Notes: generated by a model from the sequence alone, not told the origin. DNA of 33,643 bases from Alistipes sp. (GCA_023666775.1 JAMPBI010000003.1:1-33643), one strand, 5' to 3'. Positions 23,435 to 31,845 are shown, counted from the first letter of the stretch. A program made the numbers and translations.

Positions 23435-25795
23435 CTACACAAATATACTCCCCACAGCATACACCAGCAGCGCCGCGATCCACGCCACAACACACTGCCC
23501 TGCTGCCATATACACCGCCCATTTTCCGCCAAGTTCTCTCTTAACGGAAGAAATTGCCGCAACGCAAGGCGTATAAAGCAGACAGAAGATCAACAATGCC
23601 GCAGCCGCTAACGGCGTAATGGCGAGAAGCAGATTTTCCGTGGAACCAAACAAAACCGACAGCGCGGAAACCACGCTCTCTTTTGCCATAAATCCCGTGA
23701 TCAAAGCCGTGGACACTCTCCAGTCCCCGAAACCGAGAGGTTTAAACACAGGCGCGATCACGCCTGCCGCCATGGCAAGAAGACTGTCTCTCGAATCAGA
23801 AACCACATTCATATGCACGTCAAACGTCTGTAAAAACCAGATCAATATCGTCGCCACAAAAATAACCGTAAACGCCCTCTGCAAAAAATCCTTTGCTTTC
23901 TCCCAGAGAAGCTGTCCCACATTTTTTATTCCCGGCATACGATAGTTGGGAAGTTCCATGACAAACGGAACCGGTTCTCCCTTAAACATCGTTCCCTTCA
24001 AAAGAAGCGCCATCAAAATTCCTACGGCAATACCGGTAAAATACAGTCCTACCATAATAAGACCTCCTTTTCCCGGGAAAAATGCCGCCGTAAAAAATCC
24101 GTAAATCGGCAGTTTCGCCGAACAGCTCATAAACGGCGTAAGAAGTATGGTCATTTTGCGGTCACGCTCCGAAGGCAGCGTTCTGCTTGCCATAACGCCC
24201 GGAACCGTGCAGCCGAACCCGATAAGCATCGGCACAATGCTTCTGCCGGACAGACCGATCTTACGCAGCAGCTTGTCCATGACAAAAGCAACCCTCGCCA
24301 TATAACCGCTATCCTCAAGAAGAGACAGAAAGAAAAACAGCGTAACAATAACCGGCAGGAAACTCAGCACGCTTCCCACACCGTTAAAAATACCGTCGAT
24401 CACCAGCGAATGAATGACCCCGTTGACGTCCGCAGCCGTAAGGAGCGCGTCTGCCCGCTCCGTTATCCAGCCGATACACAGCTCGAGAATTTCCGAGAGC
24501 CATGCCCCGATCACATTAAACGTAAGGAAAAACACCAGCGCCATAATACCGATAAAAACCGGGATCGCCGTATATTTTCCCGTAAGGATTTCGTCAATCT
24601 TGCGGCTTCTCGCGTGTTCCCTGCTCTCCCTCGGCTTGATCACCGTCTCCTCACAGACTTTACCGATAAATGTAAAACGCATATCCGCGATGGCTGCCGC
24701 ACGGTCAAGACCGCTCTCCTCCTCCATCTGCAAAATAATATGCTCCAACATCTCTTTTTCGTTCGCGCTCAGACCAAGACTATCCAGTATCAGCGTATCA
24801 CCTTCCGCCAGTTTGCTCGCCGCGAACCGCACCGGTATCCCCGCCGCCTTCGCGTGATCCTCGATCAGGTGCATGATACCGTGAAGACACCTATGCACCG
24901 CACCTTCCTTTCCCTCGCTGCTGCAAAAATCGGTTTTCGCGGGACGCTCCTGATACTTTGCCACATGAATGGCATGGTCGATCAGCTCCCCAATACCCTC
25001 ATTCTTTGCCGCGGAAATGGGAATGACCGGAATACCCAGCAGTTCTTCCATATCGTTTACGAGGATTGCCCCGCCGTTTTCCCGCACCTCGTCCATCATA
25101 TTCAGCGCAAGCACCATCGGAACATTCAGTTCCAAAAGCTGCATGGTCAGATACAGATTACGCTCGATATTCGACGCGTCCACGATATTGATAATGCCCT
25201 TCGGCTTATCCTTCAGCACAAACTCCCTCGTCACAATCTCTTCACTCGTGTAAGGCGACATGGAATAAATGCCCGGAAGGTCCGTCACCAGCGTCTCCGG
25301 GTGACCTTTCATCACACCGTCTTTCCTGTCAACCGTCACTCCGGGAAAATTTCCCACATGCTGGTTTGCCCCCGTCAACTGGTTAAACAGCGTTGTCTTG
25401 CCGCAGTTCTGATTGCCCGCCAGCGCAAATGTGATCGTCTCTCCCGCAGGAAGCGGATTTTCGTCCTCCTTCGTATGGAACTTGCCGCCCTCGCCAAAAC
25501 CCGGGTGCGCCGTCTTCTTAACCTTTCGCTCGCGCGCCTCGCTGTTCTCCTCCGTCTTCCCGTCCCTGATATCGCCGATTTCTATTTTCCTTGCGTCCGC
25601 AATCCTAAGCGTCAGCTCATAGCCATGTATCTGCAATTCCATAGGATCGCCCATAGGTGCCAGTTTCACCATGGTCACTTCCGCTCCCGGGATCACTCCC
25701 ATATCGAGAAAATGCTGCCGCAGCGCCCCTTCGCCGCCCACCGCGCAGATGGTGGCAGTTTTTCCCAGATGAAGCTCATTTAACGTCGTTGCCAT
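23435..25795 (-). CDS. feoB: FeoA-FeoB fusion, ferrous iron transporter
   Basis: This is a GTP-dependent inner-membrane Fe2+ importer. The 786-residue protein begins with a FeoA-type SH3-like domain (about 1-75), then a charged linker, then the FeoB G domain. G1 is GNQNCGKT (127-134), G3 is DLPG and G4 is in NMMDE. The C-terminal half is polytopic with the usual gate regions. FeoA and FeoB are normally separate genes, and fusions occur in some anaerobes. ATG 25795 follows AGGAGATG. A promoter lies at 25821-25849; no Fur-like box was recognised. Its 3' end meets the convergent orphan RNA, whose hairpin probably terminates feoB. Confidence 0.95.
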   Translation of the reverse strand: MATTLNELHLGKTATICAVGGEGALRQHFLDMGVIPGAEVTMVKLAPMGDPMELQIHGYELTLRIADARKIEIGDIRDGKTEENSEARERKVKKTAHPGFGEGGKFHTKEDENPLPAGETITFALAGNQNCGKTTLFNQLTGANQHVGNFPGVTVDRKDGVMKGHPETLVTDLPGIYSMSPYTSEEIVTREFVLKDKPKGIINIVDASNIERNLYLTMQLLELNVPMVLALNMMDEVRENGGAILVNDMEELLGIPVIPISAAKNEGIGELIDHAIHVAKYQERPAKTDFCSSEGKEGAVHRCLHGIMHLIEDHAKAAGIPVRFAASKLAEGDTLILDSLGLSANEKEMLEHIILQMEEESGLDRAAAIADMRFTFIGKVCEETVIKPRESREHARSRKIDEILTGKYTAIPVFIGIMALVFFLTFNVIGAWLSEILELCIGWITERADALLTAADVNGVIHSLVIDGIFNGVGSVLSFLPVIVTLFFFLSLLEDSGYMARVAFVMDKLLRKIGLSGRSIVPMLIGFGCTVPGVMASRTLPSERDRKMTILLTPFMSCSAKLPIYGFFTAAFFPGKGGLIMVGLYFTGIAVGILMALLLKGTMFKGEPVPFVMELPNYRMPGIKNVGQLLWEKAKDFLQRAFTVIFVATILIWFLQTFDVHMNVVSDSRDSLLAMAAGVIAPVFKPLGFGDWRVSTALITGFMAKESVVSALSVLFGSTENLLLAITPLAAAALLIFCLLYTPCVAAISSVKRELGGKWAVYMAAGQCVVAWIAALLVYAVGSIFV

Positions 25796-25820
25796 AATCT
25801 TCTCATCTCCTATTCACAGT

Positions 25821-25849
25821 ATTATATCTCTTTTGACAAAATACTACAA
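25821..25849 (-). promoter_or_regulatory. sigma-A promoter of feoB
   Basis: TTGTAG (25844-25849) and TATAAT (25821-25826) on the minus strand are 17 bases apart, with a start near 25814 and a leader of about 20 bases. Confidence 0.75.
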
Positions 25850-25879
25850 GCACACTCTCCGCCGCGCCGAAAAATATAC

Positions 25880-25908
25880 TTGAAATATCGCAAAATAAGG
25901 AGTAAAAT
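25880..25908 (+). promoter_or_regulatory. sigma-A promoter of the OFA transporter
   Basis: TTGAAA (25880-25885) and TAAAAT (25903-25908) are 17 bases apart, predicting a start near 25915 and a leader of about 135 bases. Confidence 0.65.
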
Positions 25909-25914
25909 GAGCGT

Positions 25915-26049
25915 GGTTTCATTGAGGCTGAAGAAAGACATATACAATTAGAAAAAAGAAAGGATTATGCTGCTGCCCATTTCTCTTCAGCCATACAACA
26001 CATATACGGGCAGTACCACAGGATTTCCTGTATCAGCATAGGTAACTAT
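25915..26049 (+). promoter_or_regulatory. structured leader with possible pseudoknot, OFA transporter
   Basis: Complementary segments: GGCTGAAGA (25926-25934) with TCTTCAGCC (25984-25992); CTGCCC (25973-25978), in the loop of that stem, with GGGCAG (26008-26013); the adjacent TATGCTG (25966-25972) with CAGCATA (26034-26040); and ACAGGA/TCCTGT (26018-26031). Loop-to-downstream pairing is pseudoknot geometry, and the last arm abuts the weak ribosome binding site AGG before ATG 26050. This suggests a cis-regulatory RNA; no known riboswitch class was recognised. Confidence 0.45.
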
Positions 26050-27342
26050 ATGAAAAAACCACAAAACAAATGGGTCTGCGCGGCCATTCCCGCACTGCTT
26101 CTCCATTGCAGTATCGGTACGGTATATTGCTGGTCCTTGTTAAGCGAGAATATTGCTGTCGCAATCGGTATGGGCGCAGAGGGCAAAGGCTCCGTGGAAT
26201 GGGCTTTTAGTTTTGCCATTTTCTTCCTCGGCATGTCCGCCGCGTTTCTGGGAAGCGTTGTGGAAAAAGACATTCACAAATCTTCCCTGATCGCGACGTT
26301 CTGCTTCGCGATCGGCATGGCGGGAACGGGATTTGTTATTTCCATGGCGGATAAACTGGGACCAAGGCTCTCCCTAATTGGAATTTATGTATGCTACGGA
26401 TTTATCATGGGGATCGGTCTGGGAACCGGCTACCTGTCCCCGGTCAAAACTTTGATGTTATGGTTCAAAGACAAAAAAGGTCTTGCGACCGGTCTTGCCG
26501 TGGCAGGCTTTGGCGCCGCGAAAGCGATTGCCAGCCCGATCATGGAAGCGCTTCAAAATTCCGTTGGTATCGTCAAAATGTTTTACATTCTGGCAGTTGT
26601 ATACTTCATTATGATGTTTTTAGGACACCTGCTCCTTTCCAAACCGGAAGGCTGGAAAGAAGAGCCTGTACCAAAGGGCGAAGGCGCGTTAAGCGTACTG
26701 AAATCCAGAACGTTTATCGGTATCTGGCTGATTTTCTATATCAACATCACCTGCGGCCTCATGCTGATCTCGCAGGAGAAATACATCATCAAGGCGATCG
26801 GGCTTGCGGGAATGGTCGGTATCATCAGTTCCGTTACCGCCGTTGCCAATGCCGGCGGACGGCTTGGTTTCTCCGCGTGGGCAGATAAAATGAAAGACCG
26901 CAACACCATTTACAAGATCATTTTCATCTTATCCATCGCGTTTACGGCAGTTACCATTCTGACAAACGGAATTACCAACAGCGTCGTATTCGTGGTAATC
27001 GCCCTGCTTCTGATGGTAAACGCGGGATACGGCGGAGGTTTCAGTAATCTCCCGACGCTCCTTTCCGACCATTACGGAATGAAAGCCATCAGCTCCATAC
27101 ACGGAATCGCGCTTTCCGCATGGGCATTTGCCGGACTTACCGGAAACAACCTTTCCAACTGGATCGTAAATACCTTCGGCAAAGCGATTGAGATTTCCGA
27201 CGGACACGGCGGAATGCTCTCCGTAAACCCTACCGGTTACCAGAAAGTTCTGTTCGTCACCTGCGCGCTGTACATTGTCGCGCTGCTGATCAGTATTTTC
27301 GTGATCAAACCGGTAAATGAGAAAAAAGAAACCGCTGAATAA
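26050..27342 (+). CDS. OFA-family MFS transporter (oxalate/formate antiporter-like)
   Basis: This is a 12-helix major facilitator protein of the OFA family, which exchanges or imports small carboxylates. The 430 residues include the family block GTGYLSPVKTLMLWFKDKKGLATGLAVAG (helix 4-5 region; given in parts: GTGYLSPVKTL, then LMLWFKDKKGLATG). The start at ATG 26050 has only a weak AGG Shine-Dalgarno. The frame stays open for 48 codons upstream but has no ATG, GTG or TTG, so an earlier start is unlikely. It is monocistronic, with a promoter at 25880 and a terminator at 27367. The substrate cannot be named from sequence; pyruvate, oxalate or another monocarboxylate are candidates. Confidence 0.85.
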   Translation: MKKPQNKWVCAAIPALLLHCSIGTVYCWSLLSENIAVAIGMGAEGKGSVEWAFSFAIFFLGMSAAFLGSVVEKDIHKSSLIATFCFAIGMAGTGFVISMADKLGPRLSLIGIYVCYGFIMGIGLGTGYLSPVKTLMLWFKDKKGLATGLAVAGFGAAKAIASPIMEALQNSVGIVKMFYILAVVYFIMMFLGHLLLSKPEGWKEEPVPKGEGALSVLKSRTFIGIWLIFYINITCGLMLISQEKYIIKAIGLAGMVGIISSVTAVANAGGRLGFSAWADKMKDRNTIYKIIFILSIAFTAVTILTNGITNSVVFVVIALLLMVNAGYGGGFSNLPTLLSDHYGMKAISSIHGIALSAWAFAGLTGNNLSNWIVNTFGKAIEISDGHGGMLSVNPTGYQKVLFVTCALYIVALLISIFVIKPVNEKKETAE

Positions 27343-27366
27343 TGCGGTATATTTCAAAAAACAGAA

Positions 27367-27396
27367 AGGCAGGTTCCCGAAAGAGCCTGCCTTTTT
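27367..27396 (+). terminator. terminator of the OFA transporter gene
   Basis: AGGCAGG and CCTGCCT arms (27367-27392) are followed by TTTTT on the plus strand. It probably also serves the converging AbiEii gene on the minus strand. Confidence 0.85.
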
Positions 27397-27413
27397 AAAT
27401 ATATTTTTTATCC

Positions 27414-28415
27414 TTATCCCAACTTATGTATTTCTTCCTGTAATTTTCCAAGAAACGCAAGGATATCCTCAAATTCCGGTATATTTCCATATATCATATT
27501 CCGCATTGCCTGGTAATCCTCCATCAGTTCTTTGAGTATGTTTTCTCTTGGCAAAAGCTCTATACTCCCCAAAGTTGCCGTTTCATAATGAGCCCCTTTC
27601 GCATAGTAAAATTTTTGCTTAAAAGCAACATCCTTTTCCAATAATTCTTTTCTTTTAAATGCGCTATCCTTTACCCATGAATTACCCAGATTATAGACGT
27701 CATACAAATGTCTTGCATAGCGGGCAGGCAGCGGCTTTCCTTCTTGAAAATTCGCGATTTTATGTAATATCGTCAGCTTCTCCCAAAAGGTTCGTTCTAC
27801 ATCAATAGTTAAAACACTTGTTTCCTTCTGCAAAAATATATCCGGATATTTTTCAGCCGCAAAGGAACAAACAAAGGTTTCATGCGAAGGCATCCACTCC
27901 GCCAACGGTCCTATTTCCAATCTGACACAGGAACGCAAATACTCTGTTTTAAAGATTTGTGGATAATAAAAATTCACCACCATTCTGTCCTCTGTATCAA
28001 CAGACACCCAATCTCCCTCTCCCAATTTTTTCTTAAGTTCCCCATTCAGGTTCGGAACCAATTCCTCCCCGTAAAATCTTGCAGCTTCCGCATTGATTTG
28101 TTTGTTAAATAAATCCTGCTTTGTTTTCGATCTTTCACTCCATGGATTTACTTCTTCATTTATTATCTTCCTCCAGTCCAAAATCAGGTCAATATCCTCA
28201 GAAAATCGCTCAATTAAATGATAAGACTTTGAAAGACTCGTTCCGCCTTTAAAGACAAATGCCTTTTTATATTGGCAATCATGAAAAAGATGATCCAGCA
28301 TAAAACAAACCCAAAAATCTTTCTCTACCACATCAGGCTGCATTCCCATTTTAATTGCGGTTGCCCGAAATAATTCAGTTCTATCCCCAATCGGTAATTT
28401 AGCTACTTCTTTCAT
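27414..28415 (-). CDS. abiEii: AbiEii-type nucleotidyltransferase toxin
   Basis: This is the toxin of a type IV toxin-antitoxin or abortive-infection system. Characterised relatives are nucleotidyltransferases, and some modify tRNA acceptor ends. The 333 residues carry the polymerase-beta-fold motifs FKGGTSLSK (56-63 region) and RFSEDIDL (70-77), whose acidic residues bind metal. ATG 28415 is four bases after the AbiEi stop. Base composition is AT-rich and unlike the flanking transporters, as expected for a mobile defence cassette. The fold assignment is confident; the phage-defence role is inferred from the family. Confidence 0.88.
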   Translation of the reverse strand: MKEVAKLPIGDRTELFRATAIKMGMQPDVVEKDFWVCFMLDHLFHDCQYKKAFVFKGGTSLSKSYHLIERFSEDIDLILDWRKIINEEVNPWSERSKTKQDLFNKQINAEAARFYGEELVPNLNGELKKKLGEGDWVSVDTEDRMVVNFYYPQIFKTEYLRSCVRLEIGPLAEWMPSHETFVCSFAAEKYPDIFLQKETSVLTIDVERTFWEKLTILHKIANFQEGKPLPARYARHLYDVYNLGNSWVKDSAFKRKELLEKDVAFKQKFYYAKGAHYETATLGSIELLPRENILKELMEDYQAMRNMIYGNIPEFEDILAFLGKLQEEIHKLG

Positions 28416-28419
28416 GCCA

Positions 28420-29022
28420 TTATAAACATACCTTTCTGATCACTTCACATATCCACTCACTTACACCGGCTGTATCTTTCAAAATCTGTTTTCTTTCCTC
28501 TTCCGGTAATCTGTTTCTCAAGTTCAAAATAACAGCGTCATCTACTCTTTCTTTTCCCAATGTCCTGATTGCCTCCACGACTAACGTCGCAGTTTCCGAC
28601 ATCAATGAAATCTGACGGTTGGTCCGATGTTTAAAGGAAATCGTTACATTATCCCATGAAAATTTTCTATAAGGTCCATCACTTATATAAGACCAGACAA
28701 CAGGAACTTGTGTTGATAAACCAAGTTTATTCAACGCTACATCTCCACATGGTGCGATTGTCCAATGAAATCCCCTTGCAATAGCATACGCAACTCTCTC
28801 CGGGTCAGCCGGAACATATTCTTTCAGCAAATTGCTATATACAGGTTTTTCATAAACTCCGTCAATAATTCGACGAATAGTCTTTTCCTCAACCTGTCTC
28901 CCCAAACATTTTCTAATTGTTGTAATCGTTGCTATATCCGTAAAATCAGATGTTACAAATACCGAACCATCTTCAGCATTCAATATTCTCTTTTTTATCT
29001 CGGTATATATTCCATTGGTCAT
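28420..29022 (-). CDS. abiEi: AbiEi-type antitoxin and autoregulator (DUF6088-like)
   Basis: This is the antitoxin of the AbiE pair. In this family it does not bind the toxin but represses the operon through an N-terminal winged helix. The 200 residues include an N-terminal DNA-binding-like part (FVTSDFTDIATITTIRKCLGRQV, here in parts: FVTSDFTDIATITT and IRKCLGRQV, about 22-45), then the conserved AYAIARGFHWTIAPCGDVALNKLGL region. ATG 29022 is about nine bases after AGGAG. It lies directly upstream of the toxin, and its promoter is bracketed by a perfect 12-bp inverted repeat, the likely operator. Confidence 0.82.
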   Translation of the reverse strand: MTNGIYTEIKKRILNAEDGSVFVTSDFTDIATITTIRKCLGRQVEEKTIRRIIDGVYEKPVYSNLLKEYVPADPERVAYAIARGFHWTIAPCGDVALNKLGLSTQVPVVWSYISDGPYRKFSWDNVTISFKHRTNRQISLMSETATLVVEAIRTLGKERVDDAVILNLRNRLPEEERKQILKDTAGVSEWICEVIRKVCL

Positions 29023-29036
29023 AAGGACACGCTCCT

Positions 29037-29080
29037 TTTTTTGTCACGATTATTATATATTTTTCGTGACAAAAAATCAA
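29037..29080 (-). promoter_or_regulatory. AbiE promoter with 12-bp inverted-repeat operator
   Basis: TTGATT (29075-29080) and TATAAT (29052-29057) on the minus strand are 17 bases apart. TTTTTTGTCACG (29037-29048) and CGTGACAAAAAA (29065-29076) are exact inverted copies that flank the -10, one inside the spacer and one around the transcription start. A bound protein would block RNA polymerase. Confidence 0.75.
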
Positions 29081-29130
29081 TACTCTTTTTCTATATTATC
29101 CCCAAAAACATTTGGATATATAAAAATTTT

Positions 29131-29748
29131 TCACCTCTCCCGCACCCTCATCACCAAAAACGCTCCCCACACCAAAACCACGCTGCCGAAAAGCTGCCAC
29201 CATTTCTCGTAAAAACTCCCAAAGCTCATGGAAAACAGATAAAACACCCCCATTTTATCCTTCAATCCGTAATTCATCACAAACAAGACCATCTGCACCA
29301 TATAGCCCGCGATAACGTTTCCCGTAACGCCCGCCGCAAAAAAGCCGAGGCACCCGAAAAACAGAGCCGAGGCGGTTCCTCCGATAAAATGCCATATCGT
29401 CACGTCGCACTGACAGATTTTCATATAGACCACAAACAGACCTTCCATAACGCACAATGCCGCGGCGGAATACAAAATACGGAACAGACAGACCATGTAA
29501 TAATCCGTCTTGCGCACCCGGACACAGTCGCGGATATTTTTATCCTGCTCCAAAAGGCATATGGGCGTAAAAAGCACCCCTCCGGTCCACAGAAAAAACA
29601 TTTCCAGAGGGCGCGCCGAAGCCAGCCGCGACAACGCAGAAACATTGTAAAAAACAGGTGTCAGCAGCACAACGGCAAGCGCGGCAAAAAACGGTCCCCT
29701 AAACTGATACTTTAGATTTACGGCTAAAATCTTTTTTAAATTGGACAT
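29131..29748 (-). CDS. integral membrane protein, second ABC permease-like subunit
   Basis: The protein of about 205 residues has roughly six hydrophobic helices and no soluble domain. It follows and overlaps (by about 50 bases) the larger ABC permease, so it probably forms part of the same transporter. The start was set at ATG 29748 (MSNLKKIL) behind GGTGG; an in-frame GTG at 29763 would add five residues. It is the last gene of the operon. I see no family signature beyond general ABC-2 character, so the permease role is inferred from position. Confidence 0.65.
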   Translation of the reverse strand: MSNLKKILAVNLKYQFRGPFFAALAVVLLTPVFYNVSALSRLASARPLEMFFLWTGGVLFTPICLLEQDKNIRDCVRVRKTDYYMVCLFRILYSAAALCVMEGLFVVYMKICQCDVTIWHFIGGTASALFFGCLGFFAAGVTGNVIAGYMVQMVLFVMNYGLKDKMGVFYLFSMSFGSFYEKWWQLFGSVVLVWGAFLVMRVRER

Positions 29749-30850
29749 TTCCACCAAAAACACCTCTTCTCTTCCTTGCGTAGATCCAGACGGTCAGCGC
29801 CGTCAGAAGCAGCGCCGCCACAGCATAAAAGCACCGGTTAAACACAAAATCATTCATCTGTCTCATAAAAATCTGCCGCTTCATTAAATTATTATGGCGC
29901 GCTACCAGCGTAAACTTATGGATCGCGCCCGTCAATCTTCCCGAAGAAATGCTGGCAATCCACCAGATACCCTGTGCAAAAACAGCCAGAAGCGGCGAAT
30001 AACATTCGGTCAGCGCCATTCCTACAGCCGTCGCGATCAGAATATTCGGAAGCAGCCAGACCGCCGACAAACTGACGATTGCCGTAAAATCCACGGACAT
30101 TCCCTCATAGACGCCGGAAACCTTCGCCGTTGCCAGAACGGCAAGTAAAAACACGGGAACGGACATACTGATGATAAGCGCGAGAAACCTGTTCAACACC
30201 AGCTTCACCGAGGAAATCTTCCTGGAATAAATAAGCTGCTCCATCTGCGCTTTCCTGTCCCGCTCCGTCAGCGACGCCGCCACAAACACCGGCATGATAC
30301 CGAGAACGATCCCCAGATAATCACAGAACAGCCTTGCGTAAGCTCCGGTTATCCTGTCGTCAAAAACAAGTTCCTCATACTCCCGTTTCGCGTCCTCATA
30401 ATCCGCGGGAACTGTCCCGAAATCGTGCAAAAGGAACTGTTCACTGTACCTGGAACCGCCGCCGATCCGTTTATCCGCCTCCGCCATGTATTCAAGAAAA
30501 GCCTCGTAAGAAAGCGTCCCGTTTTGATACCCCTCTTTTAACCGTTCAAGAATGTCCTTCATTTCCGCCTGCTTCTTATCGTTTAACGTTACTTCCTTAT
30601 AAAAACCGATCGGATACGCTATATAAGCATTATTGGCAACTTCGCTCTCCAGTCCCGCGATTGCCGCCGGAATAATAACGGCGGGATCGTCCGTTTCCGT
30701 CATGCCGTAATTGTCCCGTCCCTCCACCGGCATGATGACCCGGCTCACGTCCGACGAAAACTGCGTAAAGTAAAAACCGCACAACACTCCCAGAAACAAA
30801 AGAAACGTAAACGAACATACCACCTTTTTCATTTCCTTTAATAACAGCAT
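29699..30850 (-). CDS. ABC-2-type permease with large extracytoplasmic loop
   Basis: This is the membrane subunit of an ABC transporter. The 383 residues have one N-terminal helix (about 10-28), a soluble loop of about 150 residues (about 30-180) presumably outside the membrane, then five or six helices, and a basic C-terminal tail. That layout matches ABC-2 permeases of peptide-resistance or bacteriocin-export type systems. The ATG at 30850 shares a base with the ATPase stop (taATG) and lies nine bases after GGAGG; the earlier GTG is too close to that site. Substrate is unknown. Confidence 0.78.
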   Translation of the reverse strand: MLLLKEMKKVVCSFTFLLFLGVLCGFYFTQFSSDVSRVIMPVEGRDNYGMTETDDPAVIIPAAIAGLESEVANNAYIAYPIGFYKEVTLNDKKQAEMKDILERLKEGYQNGTLSYEAFLEYMAEADKRIGGGSRYSEQFLLHDFGTVPADYEDAKREYEELVFDDRITGAYARLFCDYLGIVLGIMPVFVAASLTERDRKAQMEQLIYSRKISSVKLVLNRFLALIISMSVPVFLLAVLATAKVSGVYEGMSVDFTAIVSLSAVWLLPNILIATAVGMALTECYSPLLAVFAQGIWWIASISSGRLTGAIHKFTLVARHNNLMKRQIFMRQMNDFVFNRCFYAVAALLLTALTVWIYARKRRGVFGGNVQFKKDFSRKSKVSV

Positions 30851-31755
30851 TACCACTCACCTCCCGAAACACCTTCCACGTCGCACCCGTTCTTCCACAG
30901 ACAATACATATACGCGTCCTCGCAGTTCGGTTCCTCCAAAACAGCTCCCGCAATTTCGGGAACATTTTCGGAAATAAGCCGGAGTTTTACGGAGCTTCCC
31001 TGCGACAGCATACCCGTAACAATATAATGTTTCTTGATCCGCGGCAGATCTTTCTTTTCCACCGTTACGGAATATACCCTTTCCTGCGCGTCGCCGAGCA
31101 GTCCGGAAACCGTTCCCTGAAACAAAATCTCACCCTCGTTTAAAATGGCAATATTCTCGCAGGTTGCCTCGATATCCCCCACAATATGCGTCGATAAAAT
31201 GACGATACGCTCCTCCGCCACTTCGCACAGCAGATTACGGAAGCGTATCCTCTCCTCCGGGTCCAGTCCCGCCGTCGGCTCGTCCACGATCAAAACTTTC
31301 GGGTCGTGAAGAAGCGCCTGCGCGATCCCGAGCCTCCGCTTCATTCCTCCCGACAAAGCCTTTACTTTCTTTCTTCTCTGCTCCGTAAGGTTCACCTTTT
31401 TTAGCAGACTGTCAATCTGCCTGCCCCTTGCCTCCCTGCTCATGCCCGAGAGCGCTCCCAGATAATCGAGGCACTCGTACACGCTCATATTCGGGTACAT
31501 GGAAAAATCCTGGGGAAGATATCCTGTAATTTCCCGGATTTTTCCTGCCTGCTCGATGGGGATCCCGCAGACCGTGATCTTACCCGACTTCTTCTCGTGA
31601 AGCGCCGCCAGCGTTTTCATCAGCGTGGTCTTTCCCGCGCCGTTTCTCCCCAGCAGTCCGAACATTCCCTGCCGAATGGTCAGATTAATGTCCGCAAGCG
31701 CCCGCTTCTTTCCGTAGAATTTACAGACGTGTTCCAATTCAATCGTATTTTCCAT
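30850..31755 (-). CDS. ABC transporter ATPase, drug/peptide exporter type
   Basis: This is the ATP-binding subunit of the operon. Its 301 residues carry Walker A GRNGAGKTT (36-44), signature LSGGMKR (134-140), Walker B VLIVDEP (154-160) and the H-loop histidine His190. The C-terminal 80 residues form the extra domain common in CcmA/NatA-like exporters. ATG 31755 is eight bases after AAGGGAG. It leads the operon, followed by two permeases, and lies next to a two-component system, an arrangement often seen in antimicrobial-peptide sensing and export. Two imperfect 35-bp-period repeats lie just upstream. Confidence 0.92.
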   Translation of the reverse strand: MENTIELEHVCKFYGKKRALADINLTIRQGMFGLLGRNGAGKTTLMKTLAALHEKKSGKITVCGIPIEQAGKIREITGYLPQDFSMYPNMSVYECLDYLGALSGMSREARGRQIDSLLKKVNLTEQRRKKVKALSGGMKRRLGIAQALLHDPKVLIVDEPTAGLDPEERIRFRNLLCEVAEERIVILSTHIVGDIEATCENIAILNEGEILFQGTVSGLLGDAQERVYSVTVEKKDLPRIKKHYIVTGMLSQGSSVKLRLISENVPEIAGAVLEEPNCEDAYMYCLWKNGCDVEGVSGGEW

Positions 31756-31767
31756 AAAAAAACTCCC

Positions 31768-31838
31768 TTCACAATAGACAGCGAAATTGCGGCGCGCTTT
31801 CCTATCAACAAAATAGAGAAATTACGGAGCAGTTTCCT
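31768..31838. repeat. imperfect direct repeat upstream of the ABC operon
   Basis: Two copies of GAAATT-n-CGG-n-GC-nn-TTTCCT (31783-31803 and 31818-31838) are 35 bases apart, with weaker similarity over the flanking bases. No sigma-A promoter is visible here, and the repeats precede the ATPase start directly. They may be binding sites for the adjacent response regulator. Confidence 0.5.
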
Positions 31839-31845
31839 GTTAAAT

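Noticed and set aside
24410-25783. Long plus-strand ORF of 457 codons
   Set aside because: It lies entirely opposite feoB, is rich in His and Arg as expected for an antisense shadow, and has no ribosome binding site.
25908-25952. Fourteen-codon ORF beginning MSVVSLRLKK with AAGGAG before it, resembling the start of a RelB-type antitoxin
   Set aside because: Its ATG begins at the last base of the predicted transporter promoter -10 element, upstream of the predicted start of transcription, and it ends after 14 codons. A truncated relic cannot be excluded but nothing else of such a gene is visible.
25906-26049. N-terminal extension of the OFA transporter
   Set aside because: The frame is open but has no ATG, GTG or TTG, and OFA proteins begin close to the first helix as the 26050 start does.
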